This document shows positions 17,953-28,359 of a stretch of 64,000 bases of DNA, piece by piece. The stretch comes from Clostridia bacterium. Its GTDB lineage: Bacteria > Bacillota > Clostridia > Christensenellales > Aristaeellaceae. The DNA lies in the NCBI GenBank assembly GCA_017427165.1, contig JAFRTK010000141.1, positions 1-64,000 of the forward strand, read 5' to 3'. Positions within the stretch are counted from its first letter, which is position 1; each line of letters begins with the position of its first letter. The notes under the pieces are model-generated. The model saw nothing but the letters and a program-made list of their open reading frames with translations, searched no databases and was not told the DNA's origin. Position numbers and translations under genes: made by a program.

Positions 17953-18567
17953 ATGAGCGGAAAAGCCCGTATAGCCGTACTGGTTTCCGGAGGCGGAACC
18001 AACCTGCAGGCGATCCTGGATGCCGGAGCCCGGGGCGAGATCCCGGACGGCGAAGTGGTCCTGGTCATCAGCGACCGGGCCGGCGCCTACGCGCTGGAGC
18101 GCGCGGCGAAAGCCGGAATTCCGGGACTGGAGATCAACAAGAAGGCCTGCGGCGGACAGGCACCTTTTGAGGAGAAGCTGATCGCGGCGCTGGAGGAAAA
18201 CCGGATCGACCTGATCGTACTGGCCGGGTTCCTGAGCATCCTGACCGAGAACTTCACGGCCCGGTATCCCCGGCGCATCATCAATGTGCATCCGAGCCTG
18301 ATCCCGAGCTTCTGCGGCGCGGGGTTCTACGGACTGAAGGTGCATGAGGCGGCACTGGCCCGGGGCGTAAAGGTAACCGGCGCGACGGTGCATTTCGTGA
18401 ACGAGATCCCCGACGGGGGAGAGATCATTGCCCAGAAGGCGGTGGAGATCCGGGACGGTGACACGCCGGAAATCCTGCAGCGCCGGGTAATGGAACAGGC
18501 AGAGTGGATTATACTTCCGCAAAGTGTGGAGAAGGTTTCCGCGGAAGTAGCAGCCCGGAAGGCATAA
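17953..18567 (+). CDS. purN: Phosphoribosylglycinamide formyltransferase
   Basis: A 204-residue GAR transformylase that uses 10-formyl-THF. The N-terminal nucleotide fold begins 'IAVLVSGGGTNLQAIL'. The catalytic Asn and His are in 'INVHPSLIPSF' near residue 99, and the catalytic Asp is in 'VNEIPDGGEIIAQ' near 150. It depends on the folate cofactor made by fhs at the operon's end. Confidence 0.97.
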   Translation: MSGKARIAVLVSGGGTNLQAILDAGARGEIPDGEVVLVISDRAGAYALERAAKAGIPGLEINKKACGGQAPFEEKLIAALEENRIDLIVLAGFLSILTENFTARYPRRIINVHPSLIPSFCGAGFYGLKVHEAALARGVKVTGATVHFVNEIPDGGEIIAQKAVEIRDGDTPEILQRRVMEQAEWIILPQSVEKVSAEVAARKA

Positions 18568-18588
18568 AAACAAGGAGGAGAAGGAAAC

Positions 18589-19308
18589 ATGGACATCTAT
18601 CGCATCAATACCCCGGAAGAACTGCTGGAGAACAACACGTATCCCGGACGCGGCATCATCATCGGCAAGACGCCGGACGGAAAGAAAGCCATGACGGCCT
18701 ACTTCATCATGGGCCGCAGCGAGAACAGCCGGAACCGGATCTTCACCGAGAAGAACGGTGAAGTGTTCACCGAGCCCTTTGACGCCGCGAAGGTGCAGGA
18801 TCCTTCCCTGATCATCTATGCCGCCATCCGGACGTTTGAGAATAACCTGATTGTGACCAACGGCAACCAGACCGACACGATCTATGACGGCCTGAAGGAC
18901 GGCAGCTGCTTCAGCTGCGCGCTGGAAAGCCGCGAATTCGAGCCTGACGGCCCGAACTTCACCCCCCGCATCAGCGGCATGCTGACCTTTGCCGACGGGG
19001 ACTTCACCTACCAGATGAACATCCTCAAGAGCGCGGACGCGGAAGGCTCCGCCTGCAACCGCTTCACCTACAAGTACGCGCCGAAGAACGGACTGGGCCA
19101 CTTCCTCCACACCTATGTGTGCGACGGCAACCCGATCCCGACCTTCCAGGGTGAGCCGGAGCGCATCGCCATCTGCGACTGCATCGATGAGATGACCGAG
19201 CGCGTGTGGAATGCCCTGAACGAGCAGAACAAGATCAGCCTCTATGTCCGCTATGTTGACCTCGAAACCGGTGCTGTGGAGAACCGCCTGGTGAACAAGA
19301 ACAAGTAA
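18589..19308 (+). CDS. purO: IMP cyclohydrolase, PurO type
   Basis: A 239-residue protein of the PurO-like IMP cyclohydrolase family, first known from archaea and also found in Clostridia. It would close FAICAR to IMP, the final step. It has no relation to the MGS-like domain of PurH. Recognisable family segments are 'YPGRGIIIGKTPDGK', 'RIFTEKNGE' and 'QDPSLIIYAA'. It lies directly before a gene for the other half of the classical PurH activity. Strong site AGGAGGAGAAGG upstream. Confidence 0.9.
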   Translation: MDIYRINTPEELLENNTYPGRGIIIGKTPDGKKAMTAYFIMGRSENSRNRIFTEKNGEVFTEPFDAAKVQDPSLIIYAAIRTFENNLIVTNGNQTDTIYDGLKDGSCFSCALESREFEPDGPNFTPRISGMLTFADGDFTYQMNILKSADAEGSACNRFTYKYAPKNGLGHFLHTYVCDGNPIPTFQGEPERIAICDCIDEMTERVWNALNEQNKISLYVRYVDLETGAVENRLVNKNK

Positions 19309-19326
19309 TAAAGGAGAGACAGGACC

Positions 19327-20511
19327 ATGAAAGAATTTGAACTGAAGTATGGCTGCAACCCCAACCAGAAACCCGCGAAAATCTACATGAACGACGGCAG
19401 CGAGCTGCCGATCCAGATCCTGTCCGGCCGTCCGGGCTACATCAACTTCCTCGACGCGTTCAACTCCTGGCAGCTGGTCAAGGAGCTGAAGGAAGCGCTG
19501 GGACTGCCCGCGGTCACCTCCTTCAAACATGTGAGCCCCACCTCTGCCGCGGTGGGCATCCCGCTGAGCGATGACCTGAAGAAGGCCTGCTTTGTGGATG
19601 ATATCGAAGGCCTGGATGATTCCCCCCTGGCGTGTGCCTATGCCCGTGCCCGCGGCACCGACCGGATGTGCTCCTTCGGTGACTGGGTTGCGATGAGCGA
19701 TGTGTGCGACGTGACCACCGCCAAGATGCTCAAGCGTGAAGTTTCCGACGGCGTGATCGCCCCCGGTTATGAGCCTGAAGCCCTGGAGATCCTGAAGAGC
19801 AAGCGCAAGGGCAACTACAACATCGTGCAGATCGACCCGAACTACGTGCCGGAAGCCCAGGAGCGCAAGCAGGTGTTCGGCATCACCTTTGAGCAGGGCC
19901 GGAACAACTTCGAAATCAACCGGGCGCTGCTGAGCGAGATCGTGACGAAGAACAAGGAGCTGCCGGATTCCGCGGCGCGCGACCTGATCATCGCCCTGAT
20001 CACCCTGAAGTACACCCAGTCCAACTCCGTGTGCTACGCGGTGGACGGACAGGCCATCGGCGTGGGCGCCGGCCAGCAGAGCCGTATCCACTGCACGCGG
20101 CTGGCGGGCTCCAAGGCGGACACCTGGTTCCTGCGTCAGCATGAGAAGGTCCTGAACCTGCCCTTCCGGGCAGACCTGGGCCGGCCTGAGCGTGACAACG
20201 TGATCGACGGCTATATCAACCAGAACGAAGAAGACGTCTGCGCGGACGGCAACTGGCAGAAGTACTTTGAGACCCAGCCGGCTCCCCTGACCGACGCGGA
20301 GAAGAAAGCCTTCCTGAGCACCCGCCAGAATGTGGCCCTGGGCTCCGACGCGTTCTTCCCCTTCAGCGACAACATCGAGCGCGCGTACCGCAGCGGTGTG
20401 AAGTACATCGCCGAGCCCGGCGGATCCATCCGCGATGACGCCGTGATCGAATGCGCCGACAAGTACGGCATGACCATGTGCTTCACCCACATGCGGCTGT
20501 TCCATCACTGA
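19327..20511 (+). CDS. purH: AICAR transformylase, stand-alone
   Basis: A 394-residue protein matching only the formyltransferase domain of PurH; the N-terminal IMP cyclohydrolase domain is absent. The catalytic Lys-His pair is in 'TSFKHVSPTSAAVG' near residue 62-72. The C-terminal half has the family segments 'IALITLKYTQSNSV' and 'GVGAGQQSRIHCTRLAG'. It would transfer a formyl group from 10-formyl-THF to AICAR, and PurO just upstream would then close the ring. The stop codon is the first part of a structured intergenic repeat. Confidence 0.92.
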   Translation: MKEFELKYGCNPNQKPAKIYMNDGSELPIQILSGRPGYINFLDAFNSWQLVKELKEALGLPAVTSFKHVSPTSAAVGIPLSDDLKKACFVDDIEGLDDSPLACAYARARGTDRMCSFGDWVAMSDVCDVTTAKMLKREVSDGVIAPGYEPEALEILKSKRKGNYNIVQIDPNYVPEAQERKQVFGITFEQGRNNFEINRALLSEIVTKNKELPDSAARDLIIALITLKYTQSNSVCYAVDGQAIGVGAGQQSRIHCTRLAGSKADTWFLRQHEKVLNLPFRADLGRPERDNVIDGYINQNEEDVCADGNWQKYFETQPAPLTDAEKKAFLSTRQNVALGSDAFFPFSDNIERAYRSGVKYIAEPGGSIRDDAVIECADKYGMTMCFTHMRLFHH

Positions 20512-20617
20512 TGCAGATCTGTCCAATCCGCAAAGCGGATTGGGTAACAGATCGCATGCTACAGCCGTCTGTCGTTTCGAGCCAAAGGCGATGAAAGGAC
20601 AGGTAACGGCGATCGCA
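20509..20617 (+). repeat. Tandem-hairpin intergenic element, copy 1
   Basis: This starts in the stop codon of the AICAR transformylase gene (TGATGCAGA) and ends GGTAACGGCGATCGCA. Hairpin A: outer GATCTGT/ACAGATC (20516-20522, 20547-20553), inner CCAATCCGC/GCGGATTGG, with a 3' bulge GTA, all enclosed by ATGC/GCAT. Hairpin B: GCCGT/ACGGC (20564-20568, 20606-20610), CTGTC/GACAG, a second GTA bulge, then TTTC/GAAA with a GA/GAT internal loop. Copy 2 after prfB keeps the same layout with different stem sequences. There is no terminator T-run. Function is unknown. Confidence 0.8.
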
Positions 20618-20650
20618 GGACGCCAAATACAAAAAGAACGAGGATAAATT

Positions 20651-21910
20651 ATGAAGCTGATGGTGATTGGCGGCGGCGGCCGCGAACATGCCATTATCAA
20701 AAAGCTGCGGGAGAATCCTGCGGTGGATACCATCTGGGCCCTGCCGGGAAACGGCGGCATCGCAGCGGACGCGACCTGCGTGCCGATCAAGGCGACCGAT
20801 ATTGACGGGATCGTCCGCTTTGCGAAGGAAAACCCCGTGGATTACGCGGTGGTCGCGCCGGATGATCCGCTGGTGCTGGGCTGCGTGGACGCGCTGGAAG
20901 CGATCGGAATCCCCTGCTTCGGGCCCCGGAAGAACGCGGCCATCATTGAAGGCAGCAAGGTGTTCTCCAAGGACCTGATGAAGAAATACGGCATTCCGAC
21001 CGCGGAATACCGGGTGTTTGACAACGCGGAAGACGCGCTGGAGTACCTGAAGGAAGCGCCGATTCCCACGGTGGTGAAGGCAGACGGCCTGGCCCTGGGC
21101 AAGGGCGTGACCGTGGCCATGACCCGCGAAGACGCAGAAGCCGCCGTACGCGAAGCCATGGAAGACAAGAAATTCGGCGCGAGCGGCGACCAGATCGTCA
21201 TCGAAGAGTATCTGGAAGGGCCGGAGGTTTCCGTGCTGAGCTTTACCGACGGAACCACCGTGGTGCCGATGATTTCCAGCATGGACCACAAGCGCGCCGG
21301 GGACGGCGATACCGGCCCGAATACCGGCGGTATGGGCACGGTGGCGCCGAACCCCTTCTACACCGACGCGGTAGCTGCGCAGTGCATGGAAACGATTTTC
21401 CTGCCCACGATCCGGGCGATGAAGGCGGAAGGCCGTGAGTTCCGCGGCTGCCTGTACTTCGGCCTGATGATCACGAAGGACGGACCGAAGGTGATTGAGT
21501 ACAACTGCCGTTTCGGCGATCCCGAAACCCAGGTGGTGCTGCCCCTGCTGGAAAGCGACCTGCTGACGGTGATGCAGGCGGTGACGGCCGGGAAGCTGGC
21601 GGAGTGCGAAGTGAAGTTCCGCGATGCGAACGCGTGCTGCGTGGTGCTGGCTTCCGCCGGGTATCCGGTTGCCTACGGCAAGGGATACGAGATCACGATT
21701 CCCGCAGATGTGCTGCCCCATGTATATGTGGCGGGCGCCGCGGAAAAGGACGGAAAACTGGTGACTTCCGGCGGGCGGGTGCTGGGCGTGACCGCGGTGG
21801 CGGACACCCTGCGCGCGGCGCGCGATGAAGCCTACGCGATGGCGGACCGGATTGAGTTTGAAAACAAGTACTGCCGGCGGGATATCGCGGCACGGGCGCT
21901 GAACGCCTGA
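20651..21910 (+). CDS. purD: Phosphoribosylamine-glycine ligase
   Basis: A 419-residue ATP-grasp GAR synthetase. The N-terminus 'MKLMVIGGGGREHAI' is diagnostic, followed by 'PTVVKADGLALGKGVTVA' and the late signature 'NTGGMGTVAPNPFY' near residue 222. It converts phosphoribosylamine plus glycine to GAR, downstream of PurF. The gene follows the structured repeat by 33 nt and has a weak site (CGAGGA). Confidence 0.98.
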   Translation: MKLMVIGGGGREHAIIKKLRENPAVDTIWALPGNGGIAADATCVPIKATDIDGIVRFAKENPVDYAVVAPDDPLVLGCVDALEAIGIPCFGPRKNAAIIEGSKVFSKDLMKKYGIPTAEYRVFDNAEDALEYLKEAPIPTVVKADGLALGKGVTVAMTREDAEAAVREAMEDKKFGASGDQIVIEEYLEGPEVSVLSFTDGTTVVPMISSMDHKRAGDGDTGPNTGGMGTVAPNPFYTDAVAAQCMETIFLPTIRAMKAEGREFRGCLYFGLMITKDGPKVIEYNCRFGDPETQVVLPLLESDLLTVMQAVTAGKLAECEVKFRDANACCVVLASAGYPVAYGKGYEITIPADVLPHVYVAGAAEKDGKLVTSGGRVLGVTAVADTLRAARDEAYAMADRIEFENKYCRRDIAARALNA

Positions 21911-21938
21911 AAAAAGCACAGCAATCAGGAGAGACAAT

Positions 21939-24900
21939 ATGGTCTACAGAATATTTGTGGAAAAGAAGCCCGGTCTGGACAACGAAGCCCGGGCACTGGA
22001 GAACGACGCGAAAACGCTGCTGGGCATCCAGGGTCTGGAAAAGGTCCGGCTGCTGAACCGCTATGACGCGGAGAACATATCGGAAGAGCTGTTCAGCTAC
22101 GCGGTAAAAACCGTGTTCTCCGAACCGCAGCTCGACATCGCGACAACCGAGGTGGATACGGAAGGCGCGACGGTTTTCGCGGTGGAATACCTGCCCGGCC
22201 AGTTTGACCAGCGGGCGGACTCCGCGGCCCAGTGCATCCAGATTATCAGCCAGGGCGAACGGCCGCTGATCCACAGCGCACGCCTGTACGTGCTGTACGG
22301 GAACCTGGGAGATGCGGAAATCGCGGAGATCAAAAAGTATGTGATCAACCCGGTGGAAGCCCGGGAAGCTTCACTGGAAAAGCCCGCCACGCTGAAGGCC
22401 GAGTACGCCGTGCCCACGGAAGTGGCGACGCTGGACGGCTTTACCTCGCTGGACCGGGCCGGACTGGAGCGCTTTGTGGAAAGCTACGGCCTGGCCATGG
22501 ACGCGGATGATATCGCGTTCTGCCAGGAGTACTTCCGGAGCGAGAAGCGGGAGCCCACCATCACGGAAATCCGGATGCTGGATACCTACTGGAGCGACCA
22601 CTGCCGCCACACTACCTTCCTGACGGAGATCGACGGGGTCACCTTCGAGGATCCGGTGCTGGAAAAGGCATACGCGGATTACCTGGCGGTGCGGAAGGAA
22701 CTGGGCCGGACCAAGCCGGTCTGCCTGATGGACATCGCCACCGTGGCGGTGCGCTGGCTGAAGGCGAACGGCAAGCTGCCGAAGCTGGACGAGAGCGAAG
22801 AGATCAACGCCTGCACGGTGAAGATCGAAGTGGAAGCCGACGGGAAGAAAGAGCCCTGGCTGCTGCTGTTCAAGAATGAAACCCACAACCATCCGACGGA
22901 GATTGAGCCCTTCGGCGGCGCGGCCACCTGTATCGGCGGCGCGATCCGCGACCCGCTGAGCGGCCGGGCCTATGTCTACGGCGCGATGCGCGTGACCGGC
23001 GCGGCGGATCCGACCGTGCCTGTGAGCGAAACAATTCCCGGCAAGCTGCCGCAGCGTAAGCTGGTTTCCACGGCGGCGGCCGGATATGCCTCCTACGGCA
23101 ACCAGATCGGCCTGGCGACCGGCATCGTGGATGAGATTTACCATCCTGGCTATGCGGCAAAGCGCATGGAAATCGGCGCGGTGATCGCGGCGGCGCCGGC
23201 GGAGAATGTCCGCCGGGAGCGCCCGGCCCCCGGAGACGTGGTGATCCTGCTGGGCGGAAGCACCGGACGCGACGGCATCGGCGGCGCGACGGGCTCTTCC
23301 AAGGCGCATAACGCCCACAGCGTGGAGACCTGCGGCGCGGAGGTCCAGAAGGGCAATGCGCCCGAAGAACGCAAGCTGCAGCGCCTGTTCCGGAACGGCG
23401 ATGCCTGCCGGATGATCAAGCGGTGCAACGACTTCGGTGCGGGCGGCGTGAGCGTCGCCATCGGCGAGCTGGCGGACGGGCTGGAGATCAACCTGAACGC
23501 GGTGCCGAAGAAGTATGAAGGACTGGACGGGACGGAACTGGCGATTTCCGAAAGCCAGGAGCGGATGGCTGTTGTGGTTGCGGCGGAGGACGTGGACGCG
23601 TTCCTGAAGCTGGCCGGCGAGGAGAACCTGCAGGCCTGCCCGGTGGCGGTCGTGAAGGAAGAGCCGCGGCTGCGGATGAACTGGAACGGCAAAACCATCG
23701 TGGATATCAGCCGTGATTTCCTGAATTCCAACGGTGCGCCGAAGCATATCCGGATCAATCCCGCGAAGCCCGAAGACTGGCAGCGGAAGGTTTCCGGAAG
23801 CTTCACCGACAACATGAAGGCCATGGCCACGGACCTGAATATGTGCTCCAAGCGCGGCCTGGGCGAGCGGTTTGACTCCACCATCGGCGCGGGCAGTGTG
23901 ATGATGCCCTTCGGCGGAAAGAACCAGCTGACCCCCGTACAGGCGATGGTGCAGAAGGTAAGCATGGAGCAGAAGCATACCGACGACTGCTCCCTGATGG
24001 CCTGGGGATATAACCCCTTTATTACGGAAAAGAGCCCCTACCACGGCGCCTACCTGGCGGTGGTGGAATCCGTGAGCAAGCTGATTGCCTCCGGCGCGGA
24101 GTTCAGCGACGTATACCTGACCTTCCAGGAATACTTTGAGAAGCCCGGGAAGGACGGACGGCGCTGGGGCAAGCCCCTGGCGGCCCTGCTGGGCGCCTTT
24201 GAAGCCCAGAAGGCGCTGGGAATCGGCGCCATCGGCGGCAAGGACTCCATGAGCGGTTCCTTTGAGAAGCTGGATGTTCCCCCGACGCTGGTCTCCTTCG
24301 CGGTGACCATGGCGAAGACCGGCGACATCATTTCCCCGGAAACCAAGCAGGCCGGCCACAAGCTGGTGCTGCTGCACACGGAAACCAACGCTGACGGACT
24401 GCCGGATACGGCCTCCCTGCTGGCCACCTTTGACAAGGTGACGAAGCTGGCCCGGGAAGGCAAGGTATATGCCTGCTATACGCCGGGACTCGGCGGAATC
24501 GCCGAGGCGGTCATGAAGATGAGCTTCGGCAACGGACTGGGCTTCCGCTACGCGGAGGGCTGGACGGTCGATGAGCTGACCTGCTACCGCTACGGCGACT
24601 TCCTGGTGGAGACAGACGACGCGGAAGCCGGCCGGCTGCTGGGCGAAGTGACGGACGACGGCAAACTGACCCTGGGAGACGAAAGCATTTCCCTGGCCAG
24701 CCTGCAGTGCCTGTGGGAAGACAAGCTGGAATCCGTATATCCCTGCAATATCCCGACGCCGGATGAAAAGGCGGAGAACATTTCCTTCCCGGCGGAAAGC
24801 TGGGCGGCGCCCGCGGTGAAGACCGCGCGGCCGCGGATCCTGATTCCCGCGTTCCCCGGCACGAACTGCGAATATGACAGCGCCCGGGCGGTCCGGGATG

Positions 24901-25628
24901 CCGGAGCGGATGCCCGCATCATGGTGATCAATAACCTGACGGCGGAAGGCATTGCCCGCAGCGTGGAGGATTTCGCCCGCGAAATCGGCCAGAGCCAGGC
25001 GATCTTTATCCCCGGCGGATTCAGCGGCGGCGACGAGCCGGACGGCAGCGCCAAGTTCATTACCGCGTTCTTCCGGAACCAGGCGGTTCGCGAAGGCGTG
25101 ACCGAGCTGCTGGAGAAGCGCGACGGCCTGATGTGCGGTATCTGCAACGGATTCCAGGCCCTGATCAAGCTGGGACTGGTGCCTTTCGGAAAGATTATCG
25201 ACACCGATGAGACCTGCCCGACGCTGACCTTCAACATCATCGGCCGCCACCAGAGCCGTATGGTGCGGACCCGGATCGCAAGCAACCGCAGCCCCTGGCT
25301 GCAGGGCACGAAGGTCGGGGACATCTACTCTGTACCGATCAGCCACGGCGAAGGCCGTTTCCTTGCGGACGACGCGACGATTGCCCGCCTGATTGAAAAC
25401 GGGCAGGTTGCCACGCAGTATGTGGACCTGGACGGCAGCGCGACGATGGATGTGCGCTTCAACCCGAACGGCAGCCGCATGGCGATTGAAGGCATCACGA
25501 GCCCCGACGGCCGCGTATTCGGCAAGATGGGCCACAGCGAGCGCGTCGGCGCCGGACTGTATAAGAATGTACCCGGCAATTACGACATCCGGATGTTTGA
25601 ATCCGCGGTGAAGTATTTCAAAGGCTGA
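21939..25628 (+). CDS. purL: Phosphoribosylformylglycinamidine synthase, PurL-glutaminase fusion
   Basis: A 1,229-residue single-chain FGAM synthase of the long clostridial type. The N-terminal PurS-like part opens '[18 protein letters not shown]', the PurL core includes '[13 protein letters not shown]', '[18 protein letters not shown]' and '[13 protein letters not shown]', and the C-terminal class I amidotransferase (about 970-1229) has the nucleophile in '[13 protein letters not shown]'. Unlike PurF here, its glutaminase site is intact. It makes FGAM for PurM. Confidence 0.97.
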   Translation: MVYRIFVEKKPGLDNEARALENDAKTLLGIQGLEKVRLLNRYDAENISEELFSYAVKTVFSEPQLDIATTEVDTEGATVFAVEYLPGQFDQRADSAAQCIQIISQGERPLIHSARLYVLYGNLGDAEIAEIKKYVINPVEAREASLEKPATLKAEYAVPTEVATLDGFTSLDRAGLERFVESYGLAMDADDIAFCQEYFRSEKREPTITEIRMLDTYWSDHCRHTTFLTEIDGVTFEDPVLEKAYADYLAVRKELGRTKPVCLMDIATVAVRWLKANGKLPKLDESEEINACTVKIEVEADGKKEPWLLLFKNETHNHPTEIEPFGGAATCIGGAIRDPLSGRAYVYGAMRVTGAADPTVPVSETIPGKLPQRKLVSTAAAGYASYGNQIGLATGIVDEIYHPGYAAKRMEIGAVIAAAPAENVRRERPAPGDVVILLGGSTGRDGIGGATGSSKAHNAHSVETCGAEVQKGNAPEERKLQRLFRNGDACRMIKRCNDFGAGGVSVAIGELADGLEINLNAVPKKYEGLDGTELAISESQERMAVVVAAEDVDAFLKLAGEENLQACPVAVVKEEPRLRMNWNGKTIVDISRDFLNSNGAPKHIRINPAKPEDWQRKVSGSFTDNMKAMATDLNMCSKRGLGERFDSTIGAGSVMMPFGGKNQLTPVQAMVQKVSMEQKHTDDCSLMAWGYNPFITEKSPYHGAYLAVVESVSKLIASGAEFSDVYLTFQEYFEKPGKDGRRWGKPLAALLGAFEAQKALGIGAIGGKDSMSGSFEKLDVPPTLVSFAVTMAKTGDIISPETKQAGHKLVLLHTETNADGLPDTASLLATFDKVTKLAREGKVYACYTPGLGGIAEAVMKMSFGNGLGFRYAEGWTVDELTCYRYGDFLVETDDAEAGRLLGEVTDDGKLTLGDESISLASLQCLWEDKLESVYPCNIPTPDEKAENISFPAESWAAPAVKTARPRILIPAFPGTNCEYDSARAVRDAGADARIMVINNLTAEGIARSVEDFAREIGQSQAIFIPGGFSGGDEPDGSAKFITAFFRNQAVREGVTELLEKRDGLMCGICNGFQALIKLGLVPFGKIIDTDETCPTLTFNIIGRHQSRMVRTRIASNRSPWLQGTKVGDIYSVPISHGEGRFLADDATIARLIENGQVATQYVDLDGSATMDVRFNPNGSRMAIEGITSPDGRVFGKMGHSERVGAGLYKNVPGNYDIRMFESAVKYFKG

Positions 25629-25662
25629 GAACCGAACGAACCATATAACAAGGAGGCAGACC

Positions 25663-27342
25663 ATGGCATACCTTACCGACATTGAGATTGCACAGCAGTG
25701 CAAAATGCAGCCCATTACCGAGATCGCGAAGAAGGCCCATGTCGATGAGAAGTACATCGAGCAGTACGGCCGCTACAAGGCCAAGATCGATCCTGCCCTG
25801 ATCAGCGAGACCGACCGGAAGCCCGGCAAGCTGGTGCTGGTGACCGCGATCACGCCGACTCCCGCCGGAGAAGGCAAGACCACGACGACGATCGGCCTGG
25901 CCGACGGCCTGAGCCGGATCGGCAAGGACGTGACCGTGGCGCTGCGCGAGCCCAGCCTGGGCCCGGTGTTCGGCGTCAAGGGCGGCGCTGCCGGCGGCGG
26001 CTATGCCCAGGTCGTGCCCATGGAGGATATCAACCTGCACTTTACCGGCGACTTCCATGCCATCGGCGTGGCGAACAACCTGCTGGCGGCCATGCTGGAC
26101 AACCATATCCAGCAGGGGAATGCCCTGGGAATCGACGTGAAAAAGATCACCTGGAAGCGCTGCGTGGACATGAACGACCGGCAGCTGCGGTTCGTGGTGG
26201 ACGGCCTCGGCGGCAAGGCGAACGGCGTTCCGCGTGAGGACGGCTTCGATATCACCGTGGCCAGCGAGATCATGGCGGTGTTCTGCCTCGCCAGCGATAT
26301 GGCGGACCTGAAGGCGCGCCTGAGCCGGATCATCGTGGCTTACACCTATGACGACAAGCCCGTGACCGCCGGCGACCTGAAGGCGACCGGCGCCATGGCG
26401 GCCCTGCTGCGCGATGCGCTGAAGCCGAACCTGGTGCAGACGCTGGAAGGCACGCCTGCGTTCGTCCACGGCGGACCGTTCGCGAACATTGCACACGGCT
26501 GCAACTCCGTGATGGCGACCCGCATGGCGATGCGGATGGGCGACTATACCGTGACGGAAGCCGGCTTCGGCGCTGACCTGGGCGCGGAGAAGTTCCTGGA
26601 CATCAAGTGCCGGATGGCGGGCCTGACCCCCGATGCGGTAGTCGTGGTCGGCACGGTGCGCGCGCTGAAGATGCACGGCGGCCTGGACAAGAAGCAGCTG
26701 GCCACCGAGGACCTGGCTGCGCTGGAAAAGGGCATCCCGAACCTGCTGCGCCATGTGAACAATATCACGACTGTTTACCAACTGCCCTGCGTGGTGGCCA
26801 TCAACCGCTTCCCGACGGACACCGACGCGGAAATCGACTTCATTGTGAAGAAGTGCCGCGAGCTGGGCGTCAACACCGTGCTGAGCACCGTGTGGGCGGA
26901 AGGCGGCAAGGGCGGCGAGGAGCTGGCCCGCGAAGTGGTCCGGCTGTGCGAGGAGGAGAAGGGCAACTTCACTTTCAGCTATGACCTGGATATGAGCATT
27001 GAGGAGAAGCTGGAAGCCGTGACGAAGAAGATCTACGGCGGCGCCGGCGTGGCCCTGACCCCTGCGGCGAAAAAGCAGGCGGAACGGCTGACCGAGCTGG
27101 GCTTTGACAAGCTCCCGATCTGCGTGGCCAAGACGCAGTACTCCTTCTCCGACGATCCCGCCCTGCTGGGCGCGCCGGAAGGCTTTACCGTGACTGTCCG
27201 CAACCTGAAGGTTTCCGCGGGCGCCGGCTTCCTGGTCGCGCTGACCGGTGAGATCATGACGATGCCTGGCCTGCCGAAGTCCCCGGCGGCGGAACGCATC
27301 GACGTGGACGAGAAAACCGGCAAGATCACCGGCCTGTTCTGA
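25663..27342 (+). CDS. fhs: Formate-tetrahydrofolate ligase
   Basis: A 559-residue enzyme that charges tetrahydrofolate with formate at the cost of ATP. The nucleotide-binding motif '[16 protein letters not shown]' is near residue 64 and the family signature '[20 protein letters not shown]' near 107. Length matches the family. As last gene of the purine operon it supplies 10-formyl-THF to PurN and the AICAR transformylase, linking formate supply to purine synthesis. A strong terminator follows. Confidence 0.98.
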   Translation: MAYLTDIEIAQQCKMQPITEIAKKAHVDEKYIEQYGRYKAKIDPALISETDRKPGKLVLVTAITPTPAGEGKTTTTIGLADGLSRIGKDVTVALREPSLGPVFGVKGGAAGGGYAQVVPMEDINLHFTGDFHAIGVANNLLAAMLDNHIQQGNALGIDVKKITWKRCVDMNDRQLRFVVDGLGGKANGVPREDGFDITVASEIMAVFCLASDMADLKARLSRIIVAYTYDDKPVTAGDLKATGAMAALLRDALKPNLVQTLEGTPAFVHGGPFANIAHGCNSVMATRMAMRMGDYTVTEAGFGADLGAEKFLDIKCRMAGLTPDAVVVVGTVRALKMHGGLDKKQLATEDLAALEKGIPNLLRHVNNITTVYQLPCVVAINRFPTDTDAEIDFIVKKCRELGVNTVLSTVWAEGGKGGEELAREVVRLCEEEKGNFTFSYDLDMSIEEKLEAVTKKIYGGAGVALTPAAKKQAERLTELGFDKLPICVAKTQYSFSDDPALLGAPEGFTVTVRNLKVSAGAGFLVALTGEIMTMPGLPKSPAAERIDVDEKTGKITGLF

Positions 27343-27359
27343 TCGCAGATATAAAGCAA

Positions 27360-27391
27360 GGCACACGCGCTTCGGCGCGTGTGCCTTTTTT
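27360..27391 (+). terminator. Terminator of the purine operon
   Basis: A perfect 11-bp stem, GGCACACGCGC with GCGCGTGTGCC, closed by a TTCG tetraloop and followed by six Ts. Confidence 0.95.
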
Positions 27392-27408
27392 GCGGACCGG
27401 GAAAGCGA

Positions 27409-28359
27409 TCAACCCAGCCCGGCCAGTGCGGAATTATACTCGTATTCCTCGACAGCCCCGGTTTCCACGTTGACGTATACGATGTAGTATCCGTCTTTCT
27501 CCGCGGGGGTTTCCGTTTTGCTTTGCGGGTAAAGCAGGTATTCCACCTCAAAGCAGGGCTTTCCGTTTATCGTTTCATACCACTGATTTTCACTGTCCAG
27601 GAAAGACAGGGTATACAGTTCCATCCGGGACGCCTGTTCCTCGTCCAGCTGCCAGGTACTGATGATAAACTCCCGGCCGATTCCGATCATATCCTCTTCC
27701 GAAAGCTTCCGGGCTTTCAGGGCGGCGGTCTTTTCCGCTTCCCGCTGTTCATGGTAGTTTTCCACAGCCGGGGAGGATGAAAGATCCGCTTTGATCCCGT
27801 GCTGTTCCGCAATTTCCGCCGCACGGTTCAGGTAAATGAGTTTTTCCTGCTCATCCAGGCTGTCATCCAGCATCTGCTTCAGCTGGGCCAGGCCCCAGGC
27901 ATCCGCATTGTAACCGCCGGCGGTATCCGCCCCGTCATGGCTCCAGGAAATTTCCGCGTGCCCGTCCCGGACCACCGCGGTATAGGTGCCGAGGGCGGCC
28001 TCCAGGCTGCTTACGCCCCTGTAAGTGACATGGACGGTTCCGTCCGGCTGTTCCTGCTCCTCCCGGGCAAAAAAGGTCTGCATCTGCGGGGTAATTCCGT
28101 AACGGCTTTCCAGCGCCTGATCCGCCAGCCGGGCCGCAGACACCCTTGCCGACAGCAGCAGGCCGGCGGCCATGGCGGTTACGGAAAGCAGGACCACCAC
28201 GGCGGCCAATACAAATGCAGCAGGCATTCTTTTCTTCACAACAGGTTCCTCCTCCCGGGCGATACGATACTGCACGGCTGTGCGGCAGGAAGGCGCATCA
28301 TCCAGGAAGGAAAGGCGGCGGTCCATCGCAGCCTTCAGGGAATCCTTATTCGTCTTCAT
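27409..28359 (-). CDS. Putative membrane-bound anti-sigma-type regulator
   Basis: A 316-residue protein with a cytoplasmic N-terminus of about 45 residues, one transmembrane helix (about 46-70, 'FVLAAVVVLLSVTAMAAG') and a large extracellular part. The C-terminal 'DGYYIVYVNVETGAVEEYEY' is PepSY-like. It overlaps the upstream ECF sigma gene by 14 nt, the usual arrangement of a sigma factor with its membrane anti-sigma factor. I see no zinc-binding ZAS motif, so the anti-sigma role rests mainly on topology and context. Confidence 0.7.
   Translation of the reverse strand: MKTNKDSLKAAMDRRLSFLDDAPSCRTAVQYRIAREEEPVVKKRMPAAFVLAAVVVLLSVTAMAAGLLLSARVSAARLADQALESRYGITPQMQTFFAREEQEQPDGTVHVTYRGVSSLEAALGTYTAVVRDGHAEISWSHDGADTAGGYNADAWGLAQLKQMLDDSLDEQEKLIYLNRAAEIAEQHGIKADLSSSPAVENYHEQREAEKTAALKARKLSEEDMIGIGREFIISTWQLDEEQASRMELYTLSFLDSENQWYETINGKPCFEVEYLLYPQSKTETPAEKDGYYIVYVNVETGAVEEYEYNSALAGLG

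Noticed and set aside
27360..27391. The fhs terminator shares GCACACGCGCTTC with element copy 2 (47749-47761), considered as a third copy
   Set aside because: None of the conserved flanking blocks is present and a T-run follows, so it is an ordinary terminator with a chance 13-base match.
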